Source: Lumbricus terrestris (taxonomy: Eukaryota; Annelida; Clitellata; Crassiclitellata; Lumbricidae). From it: a DNA stretch of 64,000 nt. This document shows positions 21,577 to 34,429 of this stretch, piece by piece. Positions within the stretch are counted from its first letter, which is position 1. The number at the start of each line of letters is the position of its first letter. The stretch covers positions 64,787,449-64,851,448 of the forward strand of contig OX457037.1 in the NCBI GenBank assembly GCA_949752735.1, in the 5' to 3' direction. The notes beneath the pieces are model-generated. The model was not told the origin of the DNA, made no database searches, and saw nothing but the letters and a program-made list of their open reading frames with translations. The translations under genes and the position numbers were made by a program.

Positions 21577-24500
21577 GTAAATTATGTAAATACGCACTCA
21601 ATTATTAGATTTAGCTGTGAAATAAACTGAACGATAACGATTTTTATCGGTATTATTAACCTGTTAAACCATGACTCTCAACATCGGATGGCATGTGATT
21701 GTAATAGCTTTAGAGTTGCGAATTTGATCGCTCGACAAAATCGATCTTCGCGTAGGGTCTACGCCGGATGAGAACCCACTTCGTTGACCGCGGTTTCTCA
21801 GTGTCCGGTGTCACGAAATAAAGTAGGCCTATCCCCTAATTATTGTATCCCAACAGATGAAGAGAAGTTGAAAAAGGCACATTCGCCTGTGTTTGCTTTT
21901 GCAAATTAAGTTCCATTTGCTTTGCTTTGAACGAAAGTGACACTAACAGGTATGCTTATCTCTATGAGATAATTTGCTTGCTTTGCTTCTAGAACACTTA
22001 GAACATTTGCAACACTTAAGAACATTTGGAGTCAAAATGTTTTAGTTTCCTTGTTTTTAACATTACTTAATGCACTTATAACAATAAATTAGAGTCACAT
22101 TAAATTTAGATTGCAGTATAAATTTAAAAATTATGCATATTTTTCAACAATTTGGATAGAACGGTCTATCCACCCGGACATTCCGATATATTTCATCTCC
22201 CCGGAAATCTTTAAGGATCCCTCGATACTGGCCCAGAAGTTGAAACATGCCTCATCCTGCCCTGTGAGTGGCTGAGTCACTCCTTCAAATCTGTACCAAA
22301 GACTATTATTTTGTAAGGTCCATCTATATTAGCCTATGTGAGCCGCCCTAGTAACGGCATGGCTGGGTTACGGCGCTATAGAAATCTTCATTTTTGTAAT
22401 ATTTATTGCTATTGATTTTAATATATTGCAAAGGTACTGCAATAGAAGTTATTCTATCAAACTGCATTGCGACTGTAGTAGAGGTGATTGTAAGAGATTG
22501 CATTTTGACAGTAAAAGAAGTGATTTAATGGACGGCATTGCGATTGTATAATAGAAGAGTCAATTGGATGTTTACACAAAAGGTAGACAATCCTACTGGT
22601 AAATAATATGCAACTTACTGCTTTGGCACCAAAGTAATGACAGACAAATCAGCATTAGAATAAAGTATAAAGTATGCTAGTCTAAGCTGAATAATTATTA
22701 GAAAACGGTCTAATTCAATACAATAGCATAAGTCACCATTGTTGTACCAGAGAAGTATAATAAAGACTAGAATAAAGTGAATACACTATGTTATTTTAAA
22801 CTGAATAACAAAGTAATCAAGCAATGGACCAAGACAAGTCAACTTAGTCAAGGAAATGCGACGCATGGCAGCTGATTTTTCAGAGGCGTTCTCCCTGATA
22901 AATGTGAAGGACAGTTATTTTGCACAAACCTCCAGCAACTAAGATAATCCAGAACAAGGTTTGGCAATGACATATTTTTTCTGAAAATAACAGAAAACTG
23001 AGAGATAGATACGAATTCAATGGCTCAACAACCATTAGTTTCAATTGGCTATCTAGAATTCAAGCTCTGAGGAGATCTAAAAAAACAATGAGTAACGAAC
23101 ATAATTGTCGATTCATGTGCTTCTTAGTGTAGAAGCACCAAAGACAAGTGTCTCTTAGGTGAAAAATTTTCATAGTTTGAGGCTGATGGTTGAGACATCA
23201 CAAACGTTTACCATATAACCATGCATATAAAACTCCACAATACCTAAGTTTGGTCAGCTACAGCACACAACAGATCACAAATACAACTTGAAAGCAGGTG
23301 TTTTTATCAAAACCTAATCACTATAAAATTACTTGTCATTCTGTGAACCCATTACAGAAGAACATGGAAAGAGAATTCAATCAAAATACAACCAACTGGT
23401 TAGCAACCTGTCATGCCTGGGAGACATAATAGCAACGATGTATCAGGAACAAAAAATATCGCTGAAGGAGTTAGAGCACATCCAGTCTTTGCAATCAACT
23501 CCAATCCGAGCCAATGAAGAGCTGCTAAGCATCATAGCCAGGAAACCAAGAGATGTCTACGAATGCTTCCTTTCACTCGTTAAATCAACGAACCAAATGC
23601 ATCTCTATCAAATGCTGGTGTCTGGTGATGACGGTAAGTTTGAAATATAAGATAATTAAGATAATTTTGTGATGTCTCAAGATAATTGTTTAGCCCAAAA
23701 TGTATCAGAATTCCTAACGCGTGCGCATACATACTTGCAGCGACGAATATACAGTGTCATAAAACTAGATTGATTTGATCCATAGTATTATAGTCAATTG
23801 GTCAATATACAGGGTGGTCCAGTATAAATGAGCCAACTTTGCATGCATATTACTCCGCCAATTGGTACTAGTATATTTTTTAATTATATTCTCGGAGCAG
23901 CGCTAGCTACCGGTACCATAAATTATAATTTGTATTGTCATTGCTGACGTAATATGGTGCCATTTCCCCAGGATATTCACATATCGTTTTTTGCTAACAC
24001 TCGCATAGACACGATCATTCTGCGTGTTTGTAGGAGACTCTACCATGAATATCTTATCGCTAAACCGTGTGCTTTCAATTTTATCAACAGCCATGCACTG
24101 CCATGCGCTGCTTCTGACGCCAGCCGTTTCTTTGCGTCAGAGTTGGAGAGCTGTAACTTGGACTTCACGTGGGCGAATAACAAACTTTAGATAATCTTTC
24201 CCAGTATGTTATGCGGTACTTTTAGCTTTTGGAAGCTGTCCTCCATCATCCAGTTCATAATCATCTGTCTCGGTCTTCCTCTTTTTCTTTTCCCCTCCAT
24301 TTCCCTCAATCACTAGACCTATCCTTAGCAAGGAATCTCCTCTTAGCGTGTGTTCACTGTTTAATCCATGCTCTTTGCCTTTCTTTTATCGCTCTTATCA
24401 GTGTTCTTTCTTGTCCAATCATATTTTTCTCAGCATTTCTTCGTTTGTTTTATGTTCTGTCCAGTTTGCCTTTTCCATTCTTCTCCACGTCCACATTTCA

Positions 24501-27500
24501 AGTGCCTCCAATCTTTTTATATCCTCTTTCCTCCTGATCCAGGTTTCTGAACCATACACCACAACACTCCACACCAATGACTCTAATCATCCGCATCTTC
24601 AAATTTCTGTTCATTTTTCTTCTCAGTAGTTCTCTCCTCTTCGTCAAAGCCTCTTATCCCATTGTAATCCTTCTTCTGGTTTCTCTGTGACATTTTGCAT
24701 CTGTCGTTATCATGCTCCCCAAATAACAGAATTCATTCACTTGTTCTATTTGTTTTCCTTCTATTTGAATGTTGATTTTCGTTTCATCTCCTTTACTTAT
24801 CTTCAGTAATTTTGTCTTCTTTATATTTATTCTCATTCCATATTCGTTGGATATTTTGTTCAGTCTGTCCATCATTTCTTGGAGGCCTTTCTGAATGTTG
24901 GATAGACCTATAGTTCAATATTTGCACTAAATCTATTTCAGCATGTCATATTGCAAATATGGAAAACGTTTCGGATCACAAGGATTTGATTTGCAGGAAT
25001 TTCATGTGGTTATCAGATAACATGGACACGGAAAGTGGTCTTATTTCTCTGCTCTACCAGCTAAATGTGCTAACACTTCGTGAAAAAGAACGTATTTTCT
25101 CTGTGAACGATACTTTCCAAAAGAATGAGTTACTACTTGGACTGCTCAGCAAGAAATCTGTAAGAGACTTCGACAACTTTCTAAAAGCGCTACAAGAATC
25201 GGGCCAAGGCTATCTGACACAGAAACTTAGAAAACCAGCAGGTATGACTATGATTTTTTACTATTAGGGCCTATACAGTAGCCTATACTGCCAATGAGCT
25301 CTAAAATTATTACGCTACATCGCATCAATTTCAGGTTCAATTGTTTTTGGACGAATATAAAAGCCTTTAGTGACGGTTCACATTACAATTATAAACTGCA
25401 GCACCTGACTTAACCAGAGATTCAGATTAGACAAAATTAAGAGTTGCTCTATCTGGCTCTTTTAATTTTGATTCTCATATCGACCGCGCTTGTTGTCAGG
25501 CGTGTTTTGCTTTCTGAGAACAGAAGGGCCACGTGTCACAAGGAAATAGGCTACTGCAAGATTTATTAAAAAAATAATTGTTCTCTTGAAGGAAGTTGGA
25601 TTGATGAAAGAAATTCTTGCTTAAATTAACGCTGGACGGAAGAACATAATTCTGTTCTGCAAAGAGAAGCTGTTTTTTTAATTGAAAATAGATCTTTGTT
25701 TTAATAGAGTCGGAACCGATGAAGTTTTTTCCTAAAGAGGAGTGTGACTGATGGGGACATAAAAGCCGTATATGTGAGACTTTTTGATTAAATGCAAGTT
25801 GGATTGATTGCTTAGTAGACGAAATTCCGTAGGTGAAATTCCGTAGACAAAGCGTCATAGTTGGTCAAATTTCGTTCTGCTCAAAGTTTGTTGACGAATT
25901 GTCGAGACACCGGATAAATGATTGGAAATACTTGCATCCGTGATCATATTTTGAATTATAAATTCTTTTTATACTACAAATCCAAACAACGATCAATGAA
26001 TTAATTGCTTACTTTGGCATTCTGGTTCCAATAAAGAACTAATTTGAAATTTATTGAATTGACAGATTCACCTGCTAACCCAACAGAATCATCTGCAATT
26101 CAAGACACAATGAGCAAATGCAAGGAGCTGCTATCAATTATAGTACATCATGAATCAATGCAGAAAGATGATCTCTTGCCTTCTTCATCAAAGCAAGTTA
26201 TCCCGCCGAAAACGCTTCCAAAACCGAGACAGAAACTTATTCCATCACGTTCTTTCTCAAAACCAGTTCCACCACCAAAGCCGGACACTCGGTCAACCGC
26301 AGTTCAACATGATTCTAAGTCGATACACATTGTTGACAAAAATACAGAGAAAAAAGTTCAAAATCGGAAGGTATAAATCAATCTCGCAAACATTACAGGT
26401 TTTTGTGGAGATCGATTTATTGCTATTATATCTATTAACTCTGGTATTAAATGAGATACATCCTATGGCTTGTTCTTTCTAAATTAACAACATTGTATCT
26501 TCAGCAGCAAAAATATCTTAATTTAATCTCTTTCACTCACTGGATTCTCTTCTCTCTCTCTCTATCCCTTCTCCCTCCCTCTCTCACTCTCTCTCACTCT
26601 CTCGACTTTTATATGTTCATCTGTAGTCCTGTATTAGATCAGAATTGGATATCATGATTACGACTGTGTTTTAATTGTTTTAAGTGGACGAATATTTAAT
26701 ATTAATTTTTATAATTGCAAAATGGTTCCTTTTTTCGAAGACCCATTAAGCTATCAGCTGATATTCATAGAGCCGTAATATAAGCTTATATGATATTCTT
26801 AGGCTAACAGAGACACACTTCAAACAAGGTTAGAAGGACTCGAACCTCATCTGAAGACAGAACTCGCAATCAAAGTCACATCCGTTTCCCTGCTGTGCAT
26901 GGATAAACGAGACGATAGTTTGAGGATGTCGTCTCAAATCTTGCTTCAAGGTAACTTTGTAAAACTCTCAACACACCGCCTTAAATAAATAATTTATTGT
27001 GTGGAGTACAAGCGTTATGGGGCAGATAGACTGACCTGTCAGACTGCTCATTGCAATCTACCGTATACATTGGACCCAAAACCGGTTAGGCGTCGTACAA
27101 ATATAAAGACCATTTGGACCCATCTAATGCCGATAGAAGCTCTATCAGGGATATAATGACTGAGCACTTTTCTTGTAGGCAGCTGGTGTTTCAATGTAAT
27201 ATGTCTCTTGTTAGTGGATATACCAATCTGACGTCCATAATTGCAAACTGTTTTGTTAGTAACAGGTAGAACCTATTGAAGTTCTTCTCTCTTTATGTGT
27301 AGAGTATTTCATCCAGTTGTGTGGGTTCAATTTACAATAATATTCGAGTGAATTATATAGTTCTAACTATCAACAGAAGAAACATCGACATTCTTGTAAT
27401 TATTAGCAATTCTAAATGATTGTCTGTTAAGATTTCCATCGAATGAAGAAAGAGACTTGCGCCATAAACGTTGAGGCAAACATAGAGCTGGAACAATTGC

Positions 27501-30500
27501 GAGAAAACGTCAGTCAATACTCGGCTGTTGCATCGTTAAATGAGGTTTACCGAGCACAACTTCATTCAATTGAACAAGATTTAATTAGCGAAAGATTTCA
27601 AAGAAATGAAGATCGGAAGCATTTAGAAGGGAACATAAACAAACTGAAGGCAGATATCCGCAATGAAAAAGCGAAATGCAGTCGATTAGAAGAAGAGAAA
27701 CTTTTGAGCAAAAGTGTCATCATGAAAATGGAAGAAAGATTGAGCAAATCAGAATGCGATAAACAATTCTTCCAAGAACAAATACAAGAACTGAATACCC
27801 GCATAACAAGTAGGGAACATGAACATCAAATATTTAAAGATTCTTTCGATGAATGCAATAGCGAGATGATTTTGTTGAGAACTGACAAAGACAAGTTAAA
27901 GAATGTATCCGAGATGCTAGCTAAAGAGAAAGAGATTAGGAATGAGCTCGAAATGCAGTTAAAGCTTGCAGATGAAAATAACAGGGATCTTCTGTGGCGC
28001 ATGAAAAAGAATGAAGAAAGTTTGGATATGGTTGAACAAGAAAAGCGTGATCTTATTGAAACTCGGAAAAGCACAATTGAGGAACGAACCCTAGACAGTG
28101 ATTTAATAATGAAGTTGCAAGAAGAATTGAAGATTTCAGAACATCAGAGAAAAGAGTTGGAGGATAAACTCACCTATGCAACAACACAGCTAGAACAACT
28201 CGAATCCAAGGCTGATGGCATAAATACTACATCTATTGCGAGAGGTAGGTTCCCTCACGGACTACGACATTGTGTAGACTTTAGAATACAAACTTGTTAA
28301 CATTGTTTGATTGGAGGAATATTGGATAGCACCGTTTATTGTAATAGTCCTAAAGGTTACTTAGAGATATTTCTACCTAATTATGGAAAATTAACTATTT
28401 GAAATATTCTGTTTTCTCTCGTTTCTTTATTTTCTTATGTATTTTGCACAGAAAACCATGTGATTATAAACAATCATCAGTTCCTGGTGGAGAATCTTAA
28501 GTCAAGTCGTTTGATAGACCTTCTGCATGAGAAAAATTGTATAACAGATGAAGAACGAGATTTTCTGAGCAATCAGCCAGGCAATTTCTGCAGAAACGAT
28601 ACAATTCTACACTGGATGAGAAATATAAAGTTCACAGAGGACAAAGGCCAGAAGGTTTTGGAATGCATTTGTAAATCTGAACAGAATTTCGTTGCTGATC
28701 TTTTGTCAAAAGGAGGAGGTAATAATAATAATTATTGTTAAAAAGGATTTGCTGCATCAAATTAAGTAAAATTTCTCGGTTAATCGATGACTCAAATTCT
28801 CTTATATTCTAAGAAAAATAGCCTAATCGAATGAAAAAAATTATCGATGGTACCACAGGTAAGCACTTTAAATTTAAAATGCCCATGCTTTTGAACTTGT
28901 TGTTCTGTTTGACTTTCTGTTTTTCCTTCTTTCTTACTTTAAGGTTTTAGAAGTTATATCACATGACTTCGCATGTGCATTTTGGCCATCAGGACCATCA
29001 ACACGGGCCGTGATTTAATAAAGATGGGGGCATTGTAGTTATGGTCTTGTCAAACTAAATATACCTATGATCAAGACAAGACCCAGTAATTCTTCTATTT
29101 TTATTTATTACAGTTCTTGTTAAGTCTAAGATATCGACAAAGCTGGCGAAGGAACGACAATCATTTAGTTTATTCGCTAAATCTGTCAGTGTGAATGTGG
29201 AGGCGTTGAATGAAAAAGAAGCCATGGTAATCGAAGAACTAAACCAACGACACGGGGTGCCACTACCTATCAGTCAAAACTTGAAATCAAATCTGGAAGA
29301 CGATGAAATTATTATCGCCCCTTACTGTCATAAGGAGGACAATGGAATTGTTTTATGGTTTTGGTGCCAGTCAAAAAATGCACGAAAGAGGTTGCGTGCT
29401 AAGTACTCAATGGACTTCGTAGGCCTACTTCGAGAAATAGAGACGCTTTTCAAACAGTTTTGCAATGTTGGTGTGGCGTCTGAGTCGGAACTACTTGTCC
29501 CGACTGGTATTACAATGTACATGGACGACTTCTCAAAGAACGAAAGTGAGTCCGTGCATTCTTTAATTAAATATTTAATTTTAAACATGTCAATTTGAGA
29601 TTCGATATTAGCATAAGTACTCTAACCTAATCACCACTAAAGCCGTCTATTTGATTTCGCAACTAGGGAACAAGAAATAGGCCTACATTGTCCCTACAAC
29701 CCTAAAGTCGATCGAAATACTCGTTATGCATGTTGATACAAATTTCTAATCTAGCTACACATTTGTCCACATTGTGCTGTAAATTGAATTATTCCTTTCC
29801 CAACACAGATGGTCTACTGTAACATGTATGCATCACGTTCTGAATAATTTGATTAGCGATTCCCTCCTATTTGGAATGTAAATGACATAGGTCCTACTGT
29901 AATTATCACGCCCAGATCGTTATATTCCAGGATATATTACAGGACTTGCTAATTATTGTGTGTTCTCGTTTTATTTCGTAGAAGTCGTCGACTTTGAGAC
30001 AGATCCCAAATTACTTGTGACAATTAAAACAAAAGCAGCAGAAAGAACGTACTCAGAAATCTATGCAATAGCAGTTTTAGCTTATGAAATATTTGCTGTA
30101 ACTAGAAAGAACCCGGAAATAGAGGTTTACAACAGAACTAGTCTTCAGTTTCAACGGAACTTTACAGTTGATAATTTAGAAGAACCGCGAGATACCGTGT
30201 CGTGCTCTAGAAACAATTGTCTGTATATAATCGATGGAAAACCTCGAGGCCAACTTATGGAAATCTTGAGGGTGGATATAAATGGAAATATCTTAAAGAA
30301 AGTCTGGAAAGGCAACGATTGGGGTCGACTGTCTGTAACCGATGAATCGAATCTCATCTTAACCGTTTTGGATGAAAGTAAGTTACTGGAAATCACTCCG
30401 GATGGACAACTGGTTCGGGAGATAACACTTGCTGTAAGAAATCCGTGGCATGCGGTTAAGCTGACCAGCGGTCTTTTTGTGGTGACCTATGGTCGATGTC

Positions 30501-30817
30501 CGGGTGGTGGAATCTGCCTGGTAGATAACATTGAAACTGTATTGACGTCGCAAGTCATTGAATCCATGGAAACTGGAGCTTTCCTTCCGATCAACGTTGC
30601 GGTTAACAAAGACGGTTCCCTTTTGGTGGTTGACGAAGGTGGTGGTCGAATCCTGTTACTGACATTGACTTTGGAATTTCAGAGAGAATTTATTTCTATG
30701 AAGCATGGATTGTTCAGGCCCCGAAGAATTTTCGTTGATGAGCCGAATGGGCGCCTGCTCGTCTGTGACAACAGTTCGAAGGGAGGACGTATAATGGCGT
30801 TTGACATTGCTGATTGA
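21480..30817 (+). CDS. Gene B: CARD-CARD-coiled coil-CARD-TRADD-N-like-NHL protein (9 exons)
   Basis: Join of 21480-21576, 23358-23633, 24942-25241, 26066-26370, 26803-26950, 27432-28244, 28452-28718, 29114-29545 and 29982-30817: 3474 nt, 1157 aa, the same phases as gene A. CARD1 is 33-124, CARD2 125-224, linker 225-375, coiled coil 376-646, CARD3 647-735, TRADD-N-like module within 736-879, propeller 880-1157. It is more diverged from A and C than they are from each other, most clearly in the linker (HHESMQKDD replaces KEMHGSKKK) and in blades 4-5 of the propeller. Its introns do not align with theirs over long stretches. No exon is broken. Intron 2 carries a dead LINE fragment on the opposite strand. 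Confidence 0.86.
22347..22402. mobile_element. LINE 3'-end fragment in gene B intron 1
   Basis: TAACGGCATGGCTGGGTTAC, then GGCGCTATAGAAAT, is a short stem-loop tail. It matches the 3' end of the LINE fragment at 57661-57705. Related tails are at 10083 and 56060. Confidence 0.55.
23358..23633 (+). CDS. Gene B exon 2: CARD1
   Basis: Reads EEHGKRIQSKYNQLVSN at its start and SLKELEHIQSLQSTPIRANE in the centre, almost the same as gene A. This is the most conserved exon between B and the other two genes. Confidence 0.85.
24229..24900 (-). pseudogene. LINE reverse-transcriptase C-terminal fragment
   Basis: Minus-strand reading gives INIKKTKLLKISKG and then QVNEFCYLGSMITTDAKCHR (within 24654-24875). 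This is the thumb region that follows the catalytic core in RTE-like LINEs. Further along, after frameshifts, it shows YGSETW and related residues. It has stops and frameshifts and lies antisense in gene B intron 2. Confidence 0.7.
24942..25241 (+). CDS. Gene B exon 3: CARD2
   Basis: Encodes 100 residues, two or three more than A and C because of a longer lead (HIANMENVSDHKDL). The CARD core is intact: FMWLSDNMDTESGLISLLYQ, KNELLLGLLSKKSVRDF, ALQESGQGYLTQKL. Confidence 0.86.
26066..26370 (+). CDS. Gene B exon 4: basic Pro/Ser-rich linker
   Basis: Encodes DSPANPTESS, CKELLSIIVHHESM, PSSSKQVIPPKTLPKPRQKL, SKPVPPPKPDTRST and KNTEKKVQNRK. It has a better PxxP run than gene A (VPPPKP). The length is the same 305 nt in all three genes. 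Confidence 0.78.
26803..26950 (+). CDS. Gene B exon 5: helical linker
   Basis: Encodes ANRDTLQTRLEGLEPHLKTE, then LAIKVTSVSLLCM and MSSQILLQ. It is the most diverged exon against A and C but has the same length and phases. Confidence 0.72.
27432..28244 (+). CDS. Gene B exon 6: long coiled coil
   Basis: Encodes 271 residues of Glu/Lys/Leu-rich heptads. The acceptor AG at 27430-27431 follows a weak pyrimidine tract. It was chosen because it gives the DFHRMKKETCAINVE start that aligns with ECHKIKKETVARNVE in A. It lacks the Gly-Leu insertion seen in A. Confidence 0.8.
28452..28718 (+). CDS. Gene B exon 7: CARD3
   Basis: Reads NHQFLVENLKSSRLIDLLHE, CITDEERDFLSNQPGNFCRN, HWMRNIKFTE and LECICKSEQNFVADLL, ending in the same Lys-Gly-Gly-Gly at the splice. 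Confidence 0.78.
29114..29545 (+). CDS. Gene B exon 8: TRADD-N-like module
   Basis: Encodes 144 residues, four more than in A and C. Two of these (Gly-Leu in MDFVGLLREIETLF) come from a 6-bp insertion that creates TAGGCCTA at 29420-29427. Removing it restores codon-by-codon alignment to A. The core GIVLWFWCQSKNARKRL and LLVPTGITMY strands are kept. Confidence 0.7.
29982..30817 (+). CDS. Gene B exon 9: NHL-type beta-propeller
   Basis: Encodes 278 residues ending GGRIMAFDIAD. The blade carrying VVSYNWSKKGGICIVD in A is VVTYGRCPGGGICLVD here, and the following loop is changed. Sequence change is therefore concentrated on one face of the propeller. Confidence 0.84.
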
Positions 30818-33278
30818 AACAAACAGGGTCTATTTCAGCAGTAGACCTACGCAGTAATGATCACATTATTTTTCAATGATTCAAACGATTGATTGGTTGA
30901 TTGGGTTTAACGGCACTTCAGCACAGCTATTTCGTGCCTTAACATGATTATTGAGTCTTCGTCATTAAATTTATTTTATACTAAAAATCTTCTAGCATTA
31001 GGCCTGCACTTTGTTGTACAGTTTTATTTCTTTCAAATACTTTAAAATATTCTTTGGAGGAACATGTACAAAAATATTAGAAAGTGATTGCTCCATATAA
31101 TTTTTTGCCCTGTCGGTGTAAAATCAGCACTTAATTCAAACAGATAGACCTAAGCACCGACGGTTTTTGCATAGGCTAAGTCGAATTTGACTGTGTGGCG
31201 GCCATGCCGGGTAGCATATTACCATTCTCTAACCGATTACAGCAAGCGCCGTTTACATTGGCCAGTTTTAAAGTAATGAATATTCACGAGCTGCACTCCT
31301 TCTTCTTTTCCTTCCGGAAAAGTAGGAGTGCAGCTCGTGAATATTCATTCACGAGCTGCACTAACCCTAACCATCCGTGACGACGCCAAACAGGAATCTA
31401 ATGACGAAACTAACCCTAAGACTAACCCTAACCGACCCTCACGACCCCAAATAGTAAGAATGTAATGACGACACTAACCCTTAAACCAATGCTATCCGAT
31501 CCTCACGACGCCAAAATGTTACCCTACGCCAACGACACCTAGGTCTCGGATGGTAGAAATTTAGGTTAAAGTGAGATATTACCTGCGGAAAACGTTCGTC
31601 CATGTATGAAGTAATTTGTGAGAAAGTGAAATTGCCAAACGAGGAACTTTTTATTTTATATCGGAATAATTCGTCGAAAATCGTTATAGCCTTCCGACAC
31701 GCACATGTTGACACTTCAGAAAGGGATGGCCACTCTTGTACATCATTGCCTGTGATTGAAACATTGCCTGTACGCTTCGCTAGGGCCAAAAGTGCCTACG
31801 TCGCACTCGTGAATATTCATTAATTTGGAACCGACGAATGATACGGCGCCTATGATACGAAATCGGTTAGAGAATGCTTATAAGCTGCCGGGTATCCATC
31901 TCTCAGACTATTCATTTTGCCACTGCCACCTATTATAGTGATTGAAAGGTTCGAAGTTTGGGAAAGTATCGAGTATCGCACACGCTTCCCACATGCACTT
32001 GGTTCTTGTTTCTCACGCCATGTGTTGTAAGTTGTAACCATTAGGTTCTTTTTAATTTCTGAATTACTACTTGCCTCCGATATATAGCATGCCAATGTGA
32101 GAGAATCCCATTTGCGAAAATATACTTGACCGTGTTTAGACAATCATAAGAGACGTCTTTACTATTCAGCATAGTTTAGAGAAGGCTCACTTCGTGTTGG
32201 CATTCAGTGTTGGTGTTTGGCTTTTCATGTCATGGTGCGCATCATATGCGCAACCACGTCCTAAAAGTGGGGGACCTTGTGGAAATTCCGAGTAAGAGTA
32301 ATTAATAACGAGCGCGAAGCGGCGATTGCCGAAGGCTATAAGCCCCTATACCGATTAGAAGGTACGGGGGAGCGCCGTAAGCTCCCCCAACGGGGTGTGC
32401 GGCGGAGCCCCAAAACCGACGCAATTTTGAGCCTGGATGCCAAATCGAGTGCATTTTCGGCTCTAGTTTACCTGAAATTTTGTAGCGATGATATCGAATT
32501 AGAAGTACCTAAACCACCTCGATCTGCAGGTGAAAGTCTAAGTCTAAATCAGTCAATCAATCACTTAATGAGCCATAGTAATTGACATTTGACATTGCAT
32601 ACAAATAAAATGGTACAGCTCTGGGGATGCAAAGCCTGGGCTGAAAGTAAGCCGGGTCTGCCTGGGGATGCGACCCGGCATTGATTTTTGTGACCTGCTG
32701 TTGCTGGGTCTCAGCCGGTTCGCATGTTTAACACATGAACGCATAAAAAATAAAAAATCTAAACGAATGACGAAATATTTAGTGAAATTGGCAGAAGTTT
32801 TCGAAAATTTTGGACGAATAACTACAAAAAGACGTCACATGCAATCTGTCAGGCGTCAACACTATCGCGGTAAGATGTAGGCCTAGGCCTACATGCAGGA
32901 CTAGGACGCTCCTGACTCAGCCATGACGCTGAGAAGCTACATTCTTACTTCTTAATAGCCAATCTATGTTAAATGGCTATTTTGGACGAATGACTACAAA
33001 AGGGGTCACGTGCAATCTGTGAGGCGTCAACACTGTCGCGGTAAGATGTAGGCGTACATGCAGGATTAAGACGCTCTTGACTCAGCCATAACGCTGAGAA
33101 GCTTCATTCTTACTTCTTAATATGCCAATCTATGTTGAAACGTCTATAATTAGCAGTAGTCGGTGGCAAAAGTTGGAAGAGACTTGTTGGAAGAGACCCT
33201 AGTCTATCGTCGGAAGTTGGGGAGACCGTCCCAAGTCTCTCAGAAAAGTTGGGAGGGACGCGTCCCGTGGGTCCCAGA
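30818..33278. other. Intergenic region with inverted and tandem repeats
   Basis: No gene is recognised. AATATTCACGAGCTGCACTCC (about 31279) and its complement (about 31325) form a hairpin with a short loop, and a third GAATATTCAT copy lies at 31812. The runs ACTAACCCTAACC around 31360-31490 are simple repeats. A repeat-like block at 32270-32420 is also non-coding. The segment 32808-33125 is a tandem duplication (separate entry). Confidence 0.5.
32808..33125. repeat. Tandem duplication, unit about 174 bp, two copies
   Basis: TTTTGGACGAATAACTAC near 32810 recurs as TTTTGGACGAATGACTAC near 32984. Both copies continue through GTCAACACT, CGCGGTAAGATGTAGG and GCTGAGAAGCT. Copy 1 has the doubled TAGGCCTAGGCCTA where copy 2 has TAGGCGTA. 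Confidence 0.85.
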
Positions 33279-33420
33279 CAGTGGTGTAGTGGGGCGGGGA
33301 CGCGGGGGGACGCCGTCCCCCCACTTTTTGCAAAATTCTTGCAAGATTGCACTTTTTGCTACAGTTTCTACTTCAATTTTCCAGGCGTCCCCCACTTCAT
33401 TTTTTAGGACTACACCACTG
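33279..33420. mobile_element. 142-bp hAT-type MITE
   Basis: Ends are CAGTGGTGTAG and CTACACCACTG, exactly inverted. They are flanked by a perfect 8-bp target duplication GTCCCAGA (33271-33278 and 33421-33428). An 8-bp duplication and CAG-type ends fit the hAT superfamily. There is no coding capacity. Confidence 0.88.
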
Positions 33421-33428
33421 GTCCCAGA

Positions 33429-34421
33429 GGGTATAGTTGCGCCTATGGTGTGCATCATGGGCTTTTATCAATCTAAGAATCGATTTAAACAAAGAACACG
33501 ATTGTTCTCTTCATCTATTCTTCTTTTCTTATAAGCTTAGGCCTACATGCATCGGCTATCATACTAAGAACCGCATTTACCAAAGAACACAATAATTGTT
33601 TATTGTTTTCTTCGTCGATTATTTCTTTTCTTACACACCTCGGCTTCCTGAAGCTAGTCTATATGTTGGATTGCTGGGTGCAGTCTATATTCTATTATAC
33701 CTCTGTCCCTAAACTTCTTCAATGGGAAAATTAACCTTCTGTCTCAACGATGTTGAAAACGCTCAGTCTTCTCTACAAGATGCGATATCGCAATATAAAA
33801 TGCCATGCCAGCGTTATTATCCATGGTACATAGAATTCTTGCCCTTTGCTCGGAATAAAGAGTTCCCTACGCTGGTTGCTTGTATGGCTGTCCTGGCCAC
33901 GCATTATGCAGAAAACAATCTGTACGTTCCTTTGTCCTTTCTGGTATCCGACCAACTGGACTTGGACATCCGATATATATTTTAAGAAACCTCTCTGATA
34001 CGGCACAACCTTGCGATCCCTATGCCATGAGTTTGACATTGATGTAGCGCCTTATTTTTTCAGAACAGGACAGGATTTTTTTCTCCTTGTTCACTGACAC
34101 AAGACCATAGACGATGTAGGCCAAGTGTAGTAGGTAGGACGCGTCCGATTGAAGAGTGGCAGCTGTTTGACCACGTGATCATCGACCGGAACATCACACA
34201 GTGGCGTCTACATCTACGGTCGTGTGTCCAGGAACAGAGGGGACATTTTGAACACGAGCTGTAGCTGAACTCAATTCCTTTCAACTTTTTCATGTTGAAA
34301 ATTTCCATTTTTCGGCGCTGCATCTCAAACGCTCATAAACTTGACAAACTCACGAACATTTCTAATCGGCGTTAGGATTTTGTGGTAATGTAGCTACTGT
34401 GGTTGTTCTGAAATTTTCAGA
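33429..34421. other. Intergenic, no gene supported
   Basis: An 87-codon open stretch at 33722-33985 shows no recognisable domain and has no paralogue in the window. I do not call it a gene. Confidence 0.35.
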
Positions 34422-34429
34422 CAAATGCG

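Noticed and set aside
23808..23860. TACAGGGTGGTCC, a possible left end of another TA-target transposon in gene B intron 2
   Set aside because: I could not find a matching right end, so no element is called.
31602..31823. 73-codon open frame near a GAATATTCAT repeat
   Set aside because: Lies in repeat-like DNA, with no domain and overlapping frames on the other strand.
33722..33985. 87-codon open frame between genes B and C
   Set aside because: No recognisable domain, no paralogue in the window and no splice partner.
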